NCBI GenBank assembly: GCA_035505375.1
Contig: DATJQV010000075.1
Span: 147,393-211,392 of the forward strand
Length of the DNA stretch: 64,000 nt
Direction: 5' to 3'
Source of the DNA: a bacterium
GTDB lineage: Bacteria; Hydrothermota; Tepidihabitantia; Tepidihabitantales; Tepidihabitantaceae
Numbering within the stretch: the first letter of the stretch is position 1; every line of letters begins with the position of its first letter. A program made the translations under genes and the position numbers. Shown here one piece after another: positions 8,598 through 16,255 of this stretch. The notes below the pieces were generated by a model. The model was given only the letters and a program-made list of their open reading frames with translations, made no database searches and was not told where the DNA came from.

Positions 8598-9511
8598 TGG
8601 GAGAGGATTCAAGGGGCCAAGGGGTCGAGGATTCTGGTCCGGTCACTGGAATCCTCGAATCCTCGAATCCTGGACCCCTTCGTCTGCTGCGGCACTACGC
8701 GAACGCGGTGTGGGTCGAGAACATCAAAGAGTGGAAGCTTGAGCTGACCTACCCGATCGACTTCCTCCGCGGACTGATTGACCCGGTCGTCTATCTTCTG
8801 CCCTACGTGTTCTACGGCATCGCGCTGGTCGGTGGGCGCTCTTCTGCAAACCTGCAGAAACTTGTCGGCACCACCGATATCGTCAGCTTCATTACCATCG
8901 GCTATGTCTTCATCGGTTTCATGAACATGGCGCTGTGGGCGATGGGTTTCAGCCTGCGCAAGGAGCAGATGTACGGCACGCTGGAGGCGGTCTTTGCCGC
9001 GCCGGTGCCGCGCTGGGTTTTCACCATGGGGATGTCGATGCACTCGATACTGCACCAGTTCCTGATGATTGCCGTGCAACTGCTGTTCATCCTGGCGGTC
9101 TTCAGCCTCAAGGTCAACCCGCTCGGCTTGCTGCCCGCCTTTGGGATGATCGGACTGATGCTCATCGCGCTCTACGGTATCGGGATGATAATGGCCTCGA
9201 CGACGCTCATCTTCAAACAGGGCTGGCTCATCTCCGAGGCGCTTGGCAGCCTGCTGATGGTTATCACGCCCATTGCCTACCCGCTTGCGGTCCTCCCCGT
9301 CTTCATGCAGAAGGCTGCGCTCGCGGTCCCGACCACCTACGGCATCATGACCGCGCGCCACTTCCTGATGGGCGAACAGATGGGATTCTCGGTCGGCACG
9401 GCGTTCCTGCGCGTGGCCGTGCTTTGCGTGATATGGGTCGTTTGCGGGCTGGTGATCTTCGCAGCCATTGACCGCTCTACCCGCAGGAGCGGGACGCTGA
9501 GCCACTACTGA
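8597..9511 (+). CDS. ABC-2 type transporter permease 2 with repeat-encoded N-terminus
   Basis: A 304-aa protein starting at the ATG of TGATG (8597). The ABC-2 permease domain runs from about residue 30, with 'YGTLEAVFAAPVPRWVF' as the conserved block and six TM segments. Residues 3-28 ('EDSRGQGVEDSG...ILESSNPGPL') are encoded by a 76-bp dispersed repeat (8605-8680). The same repeat also forms the N-terminus of the next protein, PdxA. Such a leader is not expected in ABC-2 permeases, so the repeat has either been captured in frame or a start further inside is used. No better internal ribosome site was seen before the first TM. Confidence 0.88.
   Translation: MGEDSRGQGVEDSGPVTGILESSNPGPLRLLRHYANAVWVENIKEWKLELTYPIDFLRGLIDPVVYLLPYVFYGIALVGGRSSANLQKLVGTTDIVSFITIGYVFIGFMNMALWAMGFSLRKEQMYGTLEAVFAAPVPRWVFTMGMSMHSILHQFLMIAVQLLFILAVFSLKVNPLGLLPAFGMIGLMLIALYGIGMIMASTTLIFKQGWLISEALGSLLMVITPIAYPLAVLPVFMQKAALAVPTTYGIMTARHFLMGEQMGFSVGTAFLRVAVLCVIWVVCGLVIFAAIDRSTRRSGTLSHY
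8605..8680. repeat. Dispersed 76-bp repeat A, copy 1 (GGATTC family)
   Basis: A palindrome-like element starting GGATTCAAGGGG and ending in CCTGGACCCCTT, built from GGATTC/GAATCC and GGGGTC/GACCCC words. It is very similar over its whole length to 9519-9594. Looser relatives lie at 19811-19850 and 31860-31937. It is translated as the N-terminus of permease 2. Confidence 0.85.
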
Positions 9512-10521
9512 TGAAGAAGGATTCGAGGGGTCAAGGGGTCAAGGATTCCACTTCGGGCACTCGAATCCTTGAATCCTCGAATCCTCGACCCCTTCCGCTG
9601 GGCATCTCCATGGGCGATCCGGCCGGAATCGGGCCGGAGATTGTACTCAAGTCGCTGTCTCATATGCCGCGCCTCCGCTGTCGTCTGTTCGGGTCACGCG
9701 AAGTGTTTGAGAAGGAACAGAAACGACTCAGGACTGACGTCGACCTCTCCTGCGTCGAGGACGTTGCCGGGCGGGTCGGGGTTTTCAAGATGGGGCGAGC
9801 TCAGCGGAACTGCGGCGCTGCGGCCCTTGCTTGTCTCGAAGTCGGAGTCAGGGAACTCAGAGAGAACCGCCTGTCCGCGCTCGTAACCGCGCCGGTTTCA
9901 AAGGAAGCCCTGCGTATTACCGGTTTCAGGTGGCCGGGCCAGACCGAGTTCCTGGCCGAGCGGCTGGGGAGCAGACGCTACACGATGCTCGCATGGACCC
10001 CGAAGTTCAAGGTCGTGTTCGTCACCATCCACGAGCCGCTGGCCCGCGCCAGCCGGCACATTACCGCTGCCGCGGTCACTGAGAAGGCAGGGTTGCTAGG
10101 CGAGTTCCTGTGCGCCACCGGTGTGAAGCGGCCCCGCATCTGCGTGATGGCGTTCAACCCGCACGCTTATGAGTTCAGCCTCGGGGAGGAAGGACGCATC
10201 GCCGCCGGCGTCGCGAGAGCCCGCGAGATGGGCATCAACGCATTCGGCCCCATTCCCGCCGATGCGTCGTTGGCCGGCCTGCTGCAGTCCGGCCATTCGT
10301 CATTGCCATTTGATGGATATGTTGCCATGTACCACGACCAGGCGATGATTCCCGCCAAGCTGCTCGGCCGAGACGAGGGCGTTAACCTCACGCTTGGGCT
10401 GGGCCGCATCCGCACGTCGCCCCTACACGGCGTTGCCTTCGACATCGCGGGCCGAGGCGCCGCCTCACCGCGGTCGATGCTCGCCGCAATCCGGCTGGCG
10501 CTACGCCTCAGCCGGAGCTAG
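9511..10521 (+). CDS. pdxA: 4-hydroxythreonine-4-phosphate dehydrogenase
   Basis: A 336-aa protein. PdxA oxidises 4-phosphohydroxy-L-threonine with NAD in pyridoxal phosphate synthesis. The diagnostic blocks are 'SMGDPAGIGPEI' (about 31-42), the metal-binding His region 'YHDQAMIPAKLLG' and 'GLGRIRTSPLHGVAFDIAGRG' near the C-terminus. It overlaps permease 2 (TGATG), so it is the last gene of the glycosyltransferase-ABC operon. Residues 4-29 come from repeat A copy 2 (9519-9594), which adds about 28 residues in front of the usual start at the MGDPAGIGPE region. Co-transcription with an exporter is unusual. No pdxJ is seen in the window, and a PdxA2-type role cannot be excluded. Confidence 0.93.
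   Translation: MKKDSRGQGVKDSTSGTRILESSNPRPLPLGISMGDPAGIGPEIVLKSLSHMPRLRCRLFGSREVFEKEQKRLRTDVDLSCVEDVAGRVGVFKMGRAQRNCGAAALACLEVGVRELRENRLSALVTAPVSKEALRITGFRWPGQTEFLAERLGSRRYTMLAWTPKFKVVFVTIHEPLARASRHITAAAVTEKAGLLGEFLCATGVKRPRICVMAFNPHAYEFSLGEEGRIAAGVARAREMGINAFGPIPADASLAGLLQSGHSSLPFDGYVAMYHDQAMIPAKLLGRDEGVNLTLGLGRIRTSPLHGVAFDIAGRGAASPRSMLAAIRLALRLSRS
9519..9594. repeat. Dispersed 76-bp repeat A, copy 2 (GGATTC family)
   Basis: Starts GGATTCGAGGGG and ends CTCGACCCCTT. It aligns without gaps to 8605-8680 over 76 bp, and the reading frame is also conserved: both copies give D-S-R-G-Q-G-V near the start and I-L-E-S-S-N-P near the end. It forms the PdxA N-terminus. Confidence 0.85.
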
Positions 10522-10688
10522 TACCAGTCAGTTTTCTCGCGGATGAAAAAAGAAGGCGGGGACGGCTGGGGTGGAACTCAAGCGGCGGATTATTTGACTA
10601 CCTCGATAGAATGTCTGCATCCTACTGAGTTAGCGGAGGTTGAGATGCTCTTTACCGCTTGACTGGCCGTCTCCCGCCTTACCAGTCA
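10522..10688. repeat. Palindromic MITE-like element or structured RNA flanked by 9-bp direct repeats
   Basis: TACCAGTCA occurs at 10522-10530 and again at 10680-10688. Between the copies are nested helices. One is a 14-bp helix with a single bulge (10553-10566 with 10666-10680). The second is an 8-bp helix (10578-10585 TCAAGCGG with 10655-10662). The third is a 5-bp helix (10617-10621 with 10644-10648). The direct repeats look like a target-site duplication, but the inverted arms do not reach the element ends. A structured non-coding RNA or a bidirectional terminator between the convergent pdxA and TPR genes remains possible. Confidence 0.55.
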
Positions 10689-10760
10689 CTAAGGGATTAT
10701 ACCGGGAACGGACTCGATGTAAAGGGGTTTCTGCCTCGCTCTGACTTGACTGAAGTCTTG

Positions 10761-12014
10761 TCAGAAACCAGCGTCGGCGCGGTCCTGGCCTGAGAAACGG
10801 TCCTGGTAACGGCGCCAAGCTTCCTGGCGGTTGCGCTCCATCTCCTCGACCGCGGCCTGCGACTCTTCGTCACGGCCCAGGAACAGGAGCGAGTCGGCCA
10901 GCGTTACATAGGCTGCCTGGTCGTAGGGGTCAAGCTGGGTCGCCCGGTGACACGAATCAATCGCCTCGTGGTAGTCGCCGTGTTCGAAGTAGAGCGATCC
11001 CAGCAGCCCGATCGTCTCATGGCTCTCGGGGTCCAGCTTATTCGCGGCCTCGGCCGCGGCGATTGCCTGGTCGAGCTGGCCGGACTCGCGGTGCAGGTTG
11101 GAGAGCCGCACTCGCAGGTCCGGGTCATTCGGGTTGCGGCCGACCAGCATCTCGAGCGCGGCGCGGGCCTCCTGCCGCATGTGGAAATACTCATAGAAAC
11201 CGCTGGTCAGCTCCGGCTGGTCGCCGAACCGTTGCCGGATGGTCTGATAGCGGTCAAGGGCATCATCGAGCCGGCCGAGCCGGTTGAGGCAGTCCATCTG
11301 GTAGAAGTAGGCGGCGGGCTCGTCCGGCTCCTCGGCCATCGCGCGGCCGAACTCGCTCGTCGCTTCCTCAATCATCCCGTCAAGGTAATAGTCTCGGCCC
11401 AGCCGTTCGTGGGGATTCTCGATGCTCGGGTCAATCGCCTTGGCCCGCGAGTACTCCGCGAGGGCGCTCTGGTACTCACCGCTCATGGCATAGGCGACGC
11501 CCAGCGAAACCCGGGCGCGGACGTTGTTCGGGTCGAGCTCCAGCGCCCGCCGGAATGCGGCCATACCCTTCTCCTCATCGCCCGAGTATTCGTGCAGGAT
11601 GCCGAGCCCGATCTGGATGTCGAGCTCATCGGGCAGTCGCCGGAGCGCCTGGTTAAACAGGTCCTCGGCGCGGGAGAAGTTCGAGAGGTAGAGATAGCGG
11701 ACCGCCTCGCAGGCAATCGTGTAAGGATGTCGCGCGTCGGTCTCGAGCGCGTGCGCGCACACGTCGTCGAGCGTGTCTTCCTCGGAGAGCAGGTCGGCGC
11801 AGAGCGCAGCGAGGTAATGGGCGTGCAGATTGCTCGGTGCGATGTGCATGGCTTCGAGCAGCAGGTCCAGTGCCTCGTCCTCATCCTCGCGATAGAAGGC
11901 CGACCGCGCCTGACGCAGCAGGTGGCCGGCCGAATGGACGCGGTCGGGTTCTGGTGCCGCGTACCGGTTCGACTGCCTTTCACGGTGACGGCGGGGGGTA
12001 GGGACAGGCGTCAC
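10761..12014 (-). CDS. Tetratricopeptide-repeat protein
   Basis: The sequence consists of consecutive 34-residue TPR units (for example 'NVRARVSLGVAYAMSGEYQSALAEYSRAKAIDP' and 'HETIGLLGSLYFEHGDYHEAIDSCHRATQLDP'), about nine in all. No signal peptide or membrane segment is evident, so it is probably a cytoplasmic scaffold. I place the start at the GTG at 12014, giving 417 aa. A TTGCAT/TACAAT promoter ends five bases before it, which fits the leaderless pattern of this genome. An in-frame ATG at 12086 lies upstream of this promoter in repeat-like sequence (CCACGGATAAACACG). Partner proteins are unknown. Confidence 0.8.
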   Translation of the reverse strand: MTPVPTPRRHRERQSNRYAAPEPDRVHSAGHLLRQARSAFYREDEDEALDLLLEAMHIAPSNLHAHYLAALCADLLSEEDTLDDVCAHALETDARHPYTIACEAVRYLYLSNFSRAEDLFNQALRRLPDELDIQIGLGILHEYSGDEEKGMAAFRRALELDPNNVRARVSLGVAYAMSGEYQSALAEYSRAKAIDPSIENPHERLGRDYYLDGMIEEATSEFGRAMAEEPDEPAAYFYQMDCLNRLGRLDDALDRYQTIRQRFGDQPELTSGFYEYFHMRQEARAALEMLVGRNPNDPDLRVRLSNLHRESGQLDQAIAAAEAANKLDPESHETIGLLGSLYFEHGDYHEAIDSCHRATQLDPYDQAAYVTLADSLLFLGRDEESQAAVEEMERNRQEAWRRYQDRFSGQDRADAGF

Positions 12015-12019
12015 AACTA

Positions 12020-12048
12020 ATTGTAGACATATTCCGAGCCGGATGCAA
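12020..12048 (-). promoter_or_regulatory. Leaderless-type promoter of the TPR gene
   Basis: On the minus strand, TTGCAT (12043-12048), a 17-bp spacer and TACAAT (12020-12025), then five bases and GTG at 12014. There is no Shine-Dalgarno. The promoter decides the start codon used here. Confidence 0.6.
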
Positions 12049-12127
12049 TAACCGGCTGTTAGCCACGGATAAACACGAACTCGCATGTTACCGGGGCCTG
12101 AATCAGTGGTGGTCGCGCAGTGCGCCG

Positions 12128-12493
12128 CTACCGGCGATGGCCGATGACGGCACCGATGGGCTTGAGGATTCCGACGACGTAGAGCAGGACGATGAGCAGG
12201 GTGTAACCGGTGGCGGCAGCCAGGCTCAGGATAAGCTGGCGTCGGCCGAAGCGGGACGAGCTGCCCGCGACGACACCGGCAGTGCCTGATGCCATCATCA
12301 AGAGCCCGGCGACATTGGTCAGCCAGTAGCCGAGTATCATCGCCGGGACGAACAGCCGGTGCGAAGCGAGGCTGACCAGGCTCGCGAACAGGTATGCGAG
12401 CGGCAGATTGATGAACGCGTCATTCCACCACGATAACGGCGACAGCAGGTAGCCGACGAAAACCACAATGCCGGACAAAATCCTGCGAGCCAT
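12128..12493 (-). CDS. Small multi-pass membrane protein, unknown function
   Basis: A 121-aa protein with about four hydrophobic segments ('ILSGIVVFVGYLLSPL', 'AYLFASLVSLAS', 'MILGYWLTNVAGLLMMASG', 'LAAATGYTLLIVLLYVVGIL') and few charged residues. I recognise no domain. No clear ribosome site is visible before the ATG. It lies 114 bases upstream of the TPR start on the same strand and may belong to the same transcription unit. Confidence 0.6.
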   Translation of the reverse strand: MARRILSGIVVFVGYLLSPLSWWNDAFINLPLAYLFASLVSLASHRLFVPAMILGYWLTNVAGLLMMASGTAGVVAGSSSRFGRRQLILSLAAATGYTLLIVLLYVVGILKPIGAVIGHRR

Positions 12494-12803
12494 GTCATAG
12501 TCTTTGACGCTGCACGGGCAGGCCCAGTTCCGGGCCTGTCCGTCGACGCCTCCCTTTCATCACCATGTCCGATATTGAACAGCCAGGCAGACTCGGCCGT
12601 CGGGACGAAGCAACAGCCGCGGCACGCCGCTAAACGCCCATTGCCGTTGGCTGCAAAGAAAGAAGAGTGAAGGTCCTCACTCCCTAAACCCTCTCGGTGC
12701 GCCTTCCTTGTGTCTTTACGGGGAATTCCGAAGTCGGACTAAGGGCACTGGGCGGATTGCGTTGACATAACCACGGCCGCGCTATAATTACGACGGAGGC
12801 CAG
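12494..12803. other. Intergenic region with divergent genes
   Basis: About 310 bases. The only supported element is the promoter at 12762-12788. No coding sequence is convincing. Confidence 0.5.
12762..12788 (+). promoter_or_regulatory. Sigma70 promoter with perfect -35 and -10 boxes
   Basis: TTGACA (12762-12767) and TATAAT (12783-12788) are consensus hexamers with a short 15-bp spacer. The predicted start near 12795 coincides with the GGAGG ribosome site (12795-12799) of the gene at 12804, so the mRNA leader would be only about 9 nt. Confidence 0.65.
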
Positions 12804-13859
12804 ATGGTTCGAAATAGAGTCCAGTCGTTCCTTGCATTGTCCGCCGGTCTGGTGCTGATGGCGTCGTTTTCCTGCAACCAGAACCGCAGACCCGACGCGC
12901 CGGCTGCGCCCGCCGGCCCCAACTACTGCATCACGGAAACCACGTACACATTCACGACCGTCGCCACCGACCCGGATGGCGACAGCGTGCAGGTGCGCTT
13001 CGACTGGGGTGATTCCTCGGTCTCGCACTGGGTGGGATGGTTCGCGAGCGGTGAGACGGTCGCAATGGCTCACGCCTGGTCGGACACCGGGTCATTTACT
13101 GTCCACGCCTGGGCGCAGGACCAGCAACTGCTGACGTCAGATTCGTCCGAAGGACTCCTGGTCGAGGTAGCAGAGCTCCATCCGCCCGACATGCCGGACC
13201 CGCCCGGTGGTCCGGACCTCGGATATCCGGATACCACCTACACGTTCACCACCGGTGCGCAGCACCCCGACGGCCTGCCGGTGGCAATCCGGTTCGCGTG
13301 GGGCGACGGCGATACCTCGGACTGGAGCGATTTCGGTCCCGCCGGCTACCCCGTCTACATGAAGCACTCCTGGTCTGTTCCGGATAGCTATGAGGTGATG
13401 GCACAGGCGAAGGATACGGACGGACTGATGTCCGCGTGGTCAGCGCCGCATACCATCGTCATTCGCGGGCCGGTCCAGCTGCAATTGGTTGGTGCACCAG
13501 CTTTGAGCGGCGACAGTTCGAGCTTCATGATTCACATCGGCAACGCTTGGGAGGCAGAAGACACTATCCGATCGCTTGAGTTCTTCCAGGCCCCGGAGTC
13601 CACGTACATGAGAATCTTCCTCATTAACGGGAGTTTCGGCACCGGCTACCCGATACCAATCGGGCTGCCCGGTACTGGCCGCGGTGATACCGTGCGGTTT
13701 GCTCCAGTGACGGTCGGGCCGAGCATGTCACAGACGGTCGAGCTGGATTTCTTGGACTTCTTCGTTGACTCGCTGGGCACAGGCCCCAAAGCCAACGTGC
13801 AAGGCAAGCAGTTTGTCCTCCGCTTCGACGACGGCTCGGAACTGACTGTGCAACCGTGA
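12804..13859 (+). CDS. Lipoprotein with two PKD/Ig-like repeats
   Basis: A 351-aa protein. A signal peptide ends 'LVLMASFSCNQNRRPDAPAAPAGP', where the Cys at about residue 25 is the probable lipidation site (the Phe-Ser before it is atypical). Two tandem repeats follow, each with a 'YTFTT...DPDGDSVQVRFDWGDSS...HAWSDTGSFTVHAWAQD' pattern of PKD or fibronectin-like beta-sandwich modules (about 45-125 and 135-215). The C-terminal 130 residues are unassigned. A GGAGG site sits four bases before the ATG. It is probably a surface-exposed adhesion or structural lipoprotein. Confidence 0.8.
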   Translation: MVRNRVQSFLALSAGLVLMASFSCNQNRRPDAPAAPAGPNYCITETTYTFTTVATDPDGDSVQVRFDWGDSSVSHWVGWFASGETVAMAHAWSDTGSFTVHAWAQDQQLLTSDSSEGLLVEVAELHPPDMPDPPGGPDLGYPDTTYTFTTGAQHPDGLPVAIRFAWGDGDTSDWSDFGPAGYPVYMKHSWSVPDSYEVMAQAKDTDGLMSAWSAPHTIVIRGPVQLQLVGAPALSGDSSSFMIHIGNAWEAEDTIRSLEFFQAPESTYMRIFLINGSFGTGYPIPIGLPGTGRGDTVRFAPVTVGPSMSQTVELDFLDFFVDSLGTGPKANVQGKQFVLRFDDGSELTVQP

Positions 13860-14942
13860 CCATCGTGTGGCAGGAGATTCTCGCCAGATCTGAGGAGTAG
13901 CCCTGCCCTGCCGCAGGCATGTGCCATCCGATGGCTCAACCGCGTGACACAGGCAGCAAGCCCTGGGCTGCAAGGGACGCAGTTCGATACGGCAGCCTGC
14001 GAACTGGGAATTGGCGATTCGCGGCCTGGGGTCGCGCTTGGCCGAGAATGGTCAGTTAGCTGCCTGAGTCGGGCAGTGCGGCTCAACCGCAACAGCCCAC
14101 TTAGTCGGAAACCTGGACACAGCTTTGCATAGGGAACGCGAAGCAGCCCATGCCGCCTTCTGACCTGCGCTGGTCAGCGCTCGTTCGCTCAAACAGCCAC
14201 ACTTCAGGGCGATGACAGGTCTCAACGCAGGGCCAGACACGTAACCTAAGGCATTTGAGTAAGATACATCGCACGCCAAGCGCGAGAGCGCGCTACTTGT
14301 CACTAGGATTTGCACTCCAGGATTCAGTCAGGGAACCACTGGGGGAGTCACTCCCGGGGTCATCCCCTGGGTGACTCAGGGATTGAATCGGCAAGTGACC
14401 TGCAGAATGACTCGTTGAGTGAGTCCAACAGTCACTCGTGGAATGACTTAGGGGCTGAGTCGGCGACTGAATCGGCACGTGAGTTGGAGAATCAGCCCCT
14501 GAGTGAACCGGAGAGTGATTCTGCGGGTAAGTCGGAGATTGACTCGCTGGGTTAGTCGGCGAGTCAGTTGCAGGATGAGTCGGCAGGTGACTCGTGGAAT
14601 GAAACGCCGAATGCCGACGCAAGTGCAGGGTCTATTTCTGTCTCGCGTTCTGCGCCGAGTTCCGGCTCAAACCCCGGATGCGGCGGTGACAACAGCGGGG
14701 CTGACAGCAGTCTTTGGGCAGGATGTTGAGTAAGCCATCGAACAAGCCGTTGAATGTGCAATCTGGGGAACTCTGCGGCGAGGTTTCTGATGAGCTTTCA
14801 CAAAGGCTTCTGAGCGCAGCTCTGGGCTGCGAGTCTGCAGCGACCGTTTTGCAGTCCGCCGTGGCGGTGGGCTACCTGCAACTATCGGACCGTGACTCGT
14901 GCGCTTACGACTCGGGCTTGAGCGGGCCGCCCGCGCTCCGGG
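13860..14942. other. 1.08-kb gene-free region holding 12-bp array 1
   Basis: No conserved coding sequence is visible. Its central 312 bases are the 12-bp array (14320-14631). The flanks are unremarkable apart from short TGCAG/CTGCA-rich words around 14780-14890. Confidence 0.5.
14320..14631. repeat. Degenerate 12-bp tandem array 1 (26 units)
   Basis: Cutting the sequence every 12 bases from 14320 gives 26 units without any indel. Their approximate consensus is nGAnTGACTCGG. Examples are GGGCTGAGTCGG, CGACTGAATCGG, AGGATGAGTCGG and CAGGTGACTCGT. Individual units differ at up to half of their positions. On the minus strand the array is open and would encode tetrapeptide repeats of His/Asp-Ser-Pro-Thr type. 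It has the same period and total length as the arrays at 27088 and 44389, with a different consensus. Confidence 0.8.
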
Positions 14943-15620
14943 TCAGGGTCTGGGCCGAATGAAGGTGCCGATGTCGGCAGGTTTGATGACGCCGCCGGAG
15001 ACCACGAGCTTCAGGCCATCTTCGATGCTCATCCGGGTCTCGGTAATGTCTTGCTCGGGGATGAGCGCGAGCCAGCCCGAGGTGGGGTTGGGCGTCGTGG
15101 GAAAGAAAACGAACAGCGCCTTGCTGCCGTCGGCAAGCGTGATGCGGTCGTCGCTCGTCAGGAAGCCGACCGCAAACAGGCCGTGGCGCGGGTACTGGGC
15201 GACGACGGTCTTGCGCAGCGAGCTGCGGTCGACGAAGACTGCGTCGGTGAGCTGGCGTGCTGACCCGTAGATGCTCTTGACGACGGGTACGCGCCTCAAG
15301 ACCTTGTCCAGCCAGCCGAGCGTGAGCCGGCCGATGAGACCAGTCGCGACCCAGCCTGTGAGCAGGACGATAATCAGGAAGAGGACGAACCCGGCCAGCG
15401 TCGCGCCCCAGCCGGGGACGTGCTGCGCGAGCCACGGGTGGATCCGGAAGAGCGGATAGAAGAGGCTGCCGAGCCGCACGATTATGAACCAGAAGACGAA
15501 GACTGTGACGCTCAGGGGCAGCAGCGTCGCGACGCCGGTGATGAAGTAGTGGCGCAGGTCTTTCAACCGGCGTTCCGGCTTGGTGGCTTTTGGGTCGGCC
15601 GACGACAACGGCTCACTCAT
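14943..15620 (-). CDS. DUF502 family membrane protein
   Basis: A 225-aa protein. After a charged N-terminus ('ERRLKDLRHYFITG') there are two TM segments ('VATLLPLSVTVFVFWFIIVRL' and 'LAGFVLFLIIVLLTGWVATGLIG'). A soluble domain follows with 'PVVKSIYGSARQLTDAVF' and 'PTTPNPTSGWLALIPEQDI', hallmarks of DUF502. The function of this widespread family is not established. It is the last gene of the minus-strand operon that begins with the aminotransferase. No strong ribosome site was seen. Confidence 0.88.
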   Translation of the reverse strand: MSEPLSSADPKATKPERRLKDLRHYFITGVATLLPLSVTVFVFWFIIVRLGSLFYPLFRIHPWLAQHVPGWGATLAGFVLFLIIVLLTGWVATGLIGRLTLGWLDKVLRRVPVVKSIYGSARQLTDAVFVDRSSLRKTVVAQYPRHGLFAVGFLTSDDRITLADGSKALFVFFPTTPNPTSGWLALIPEQDITETRMSIEDGLKLVVSGGVIKPADIGTFIRPRP

Positions 15621-15667
15621 GGCTTGCTGCTTGTGACGCTGTTGCCGGCAGTCGGATCAGGAATCCG

Positions 15668-16249
15668 CTAGGTCGCCTTGAAAACCTGGCCGTTGTGGCC
15701 GGTCCGCTGCTCGGCGGCGTCGGCAAGCAATTCTCTGCGGCAGTTAATCAGGAATTCCTGGCAGACAGGGGTCTGATAGTCAGGATAGGTCCAGGGCAGG
15801 GGCTGGAACTTGCCCGCGTGGAACATGAGCGTGAGTTCGGCGTGGATCCCGTCTCGCAGGTAGACGCGGTGCGCGAAGCCCTTGGTCGAAGCCAGCACGA
15901 GGTTGTACAGTGACAGCAGGCCGGGGTCGAGATTCACCCGGCGCTTGCGCTCCGGCCCGATGAAACGCCTTTCCAGCATTCCGGTCGTCCGTTTGAATTC
16001 GTGGAGCTGGTCGGGCTCGACCAGGCCATGGAACCCCACCCACTGCCGAATCAGGTTCGGCCCCATTTCCTTTTCGTAGTAGTCGGTGAAGTTGAACGGA
16101 ATCTCAGGGCTCTTTACTGATACTGTTCCGAATCCCTCGGACAGCGCGGACTGCGCCTGCGCCAACAGGTTTCTGTCCGACGATAGCAACCCGACTACCA
16201 ATTTTGTCGGGTCGGAATTCGGCTGTTCGTCTTTCAATCGTTCAAACAT
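15668..16249 (-). CDS. DUF4416 family protein
   Basis: A 193-aa soluble protein. The blocks 'KLVVGLLSSDRNLL', 'FNFTDYYEKEMGPNLIRQWVGF', 'NLDPGLLSLYNLVLASTKGFAHRVYL' and 'LPWTYPDYQTP' match DUF4416, which is often found in deltaproteobacteria and candidate phyla and has no known function. It starts six bases after the scpB stop, so it is probably co-transcribed. Confidence 0.85.
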   Translation of the reverse strand: MFERLKDEQPNSDPTKLVVGLLSSDRNLLAQAQSALSEGFGTVSVKSPEIPFNFTDYYEKEMGPNLIRQWVGFHGLVEPDQLHEFKRTTGMLERRFIGPERKRRVNLDPGLLSLYNLVLASTKGFAHRVYLRDGIHAELTLMFHAGKFQPLPWTYPDYQTPVCQEFLINCRRELLADAAEQRTGHNGQVFKAT

Positions 16250-16255
16250 GGTCGT

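Noticed and set aside
10947-12020. 357-codon plus-strand frame opposite the TPR gene
   Set aside because: It is the complement of a clear TPR protein and has no recognisable domain.
14320-14631. The 12-bp periodic arrays considered as CRISPR
   Set aside because: Units are contiguous 12-mers with no spacers and strong unit-to-unit divergence, and no cas genes are present.
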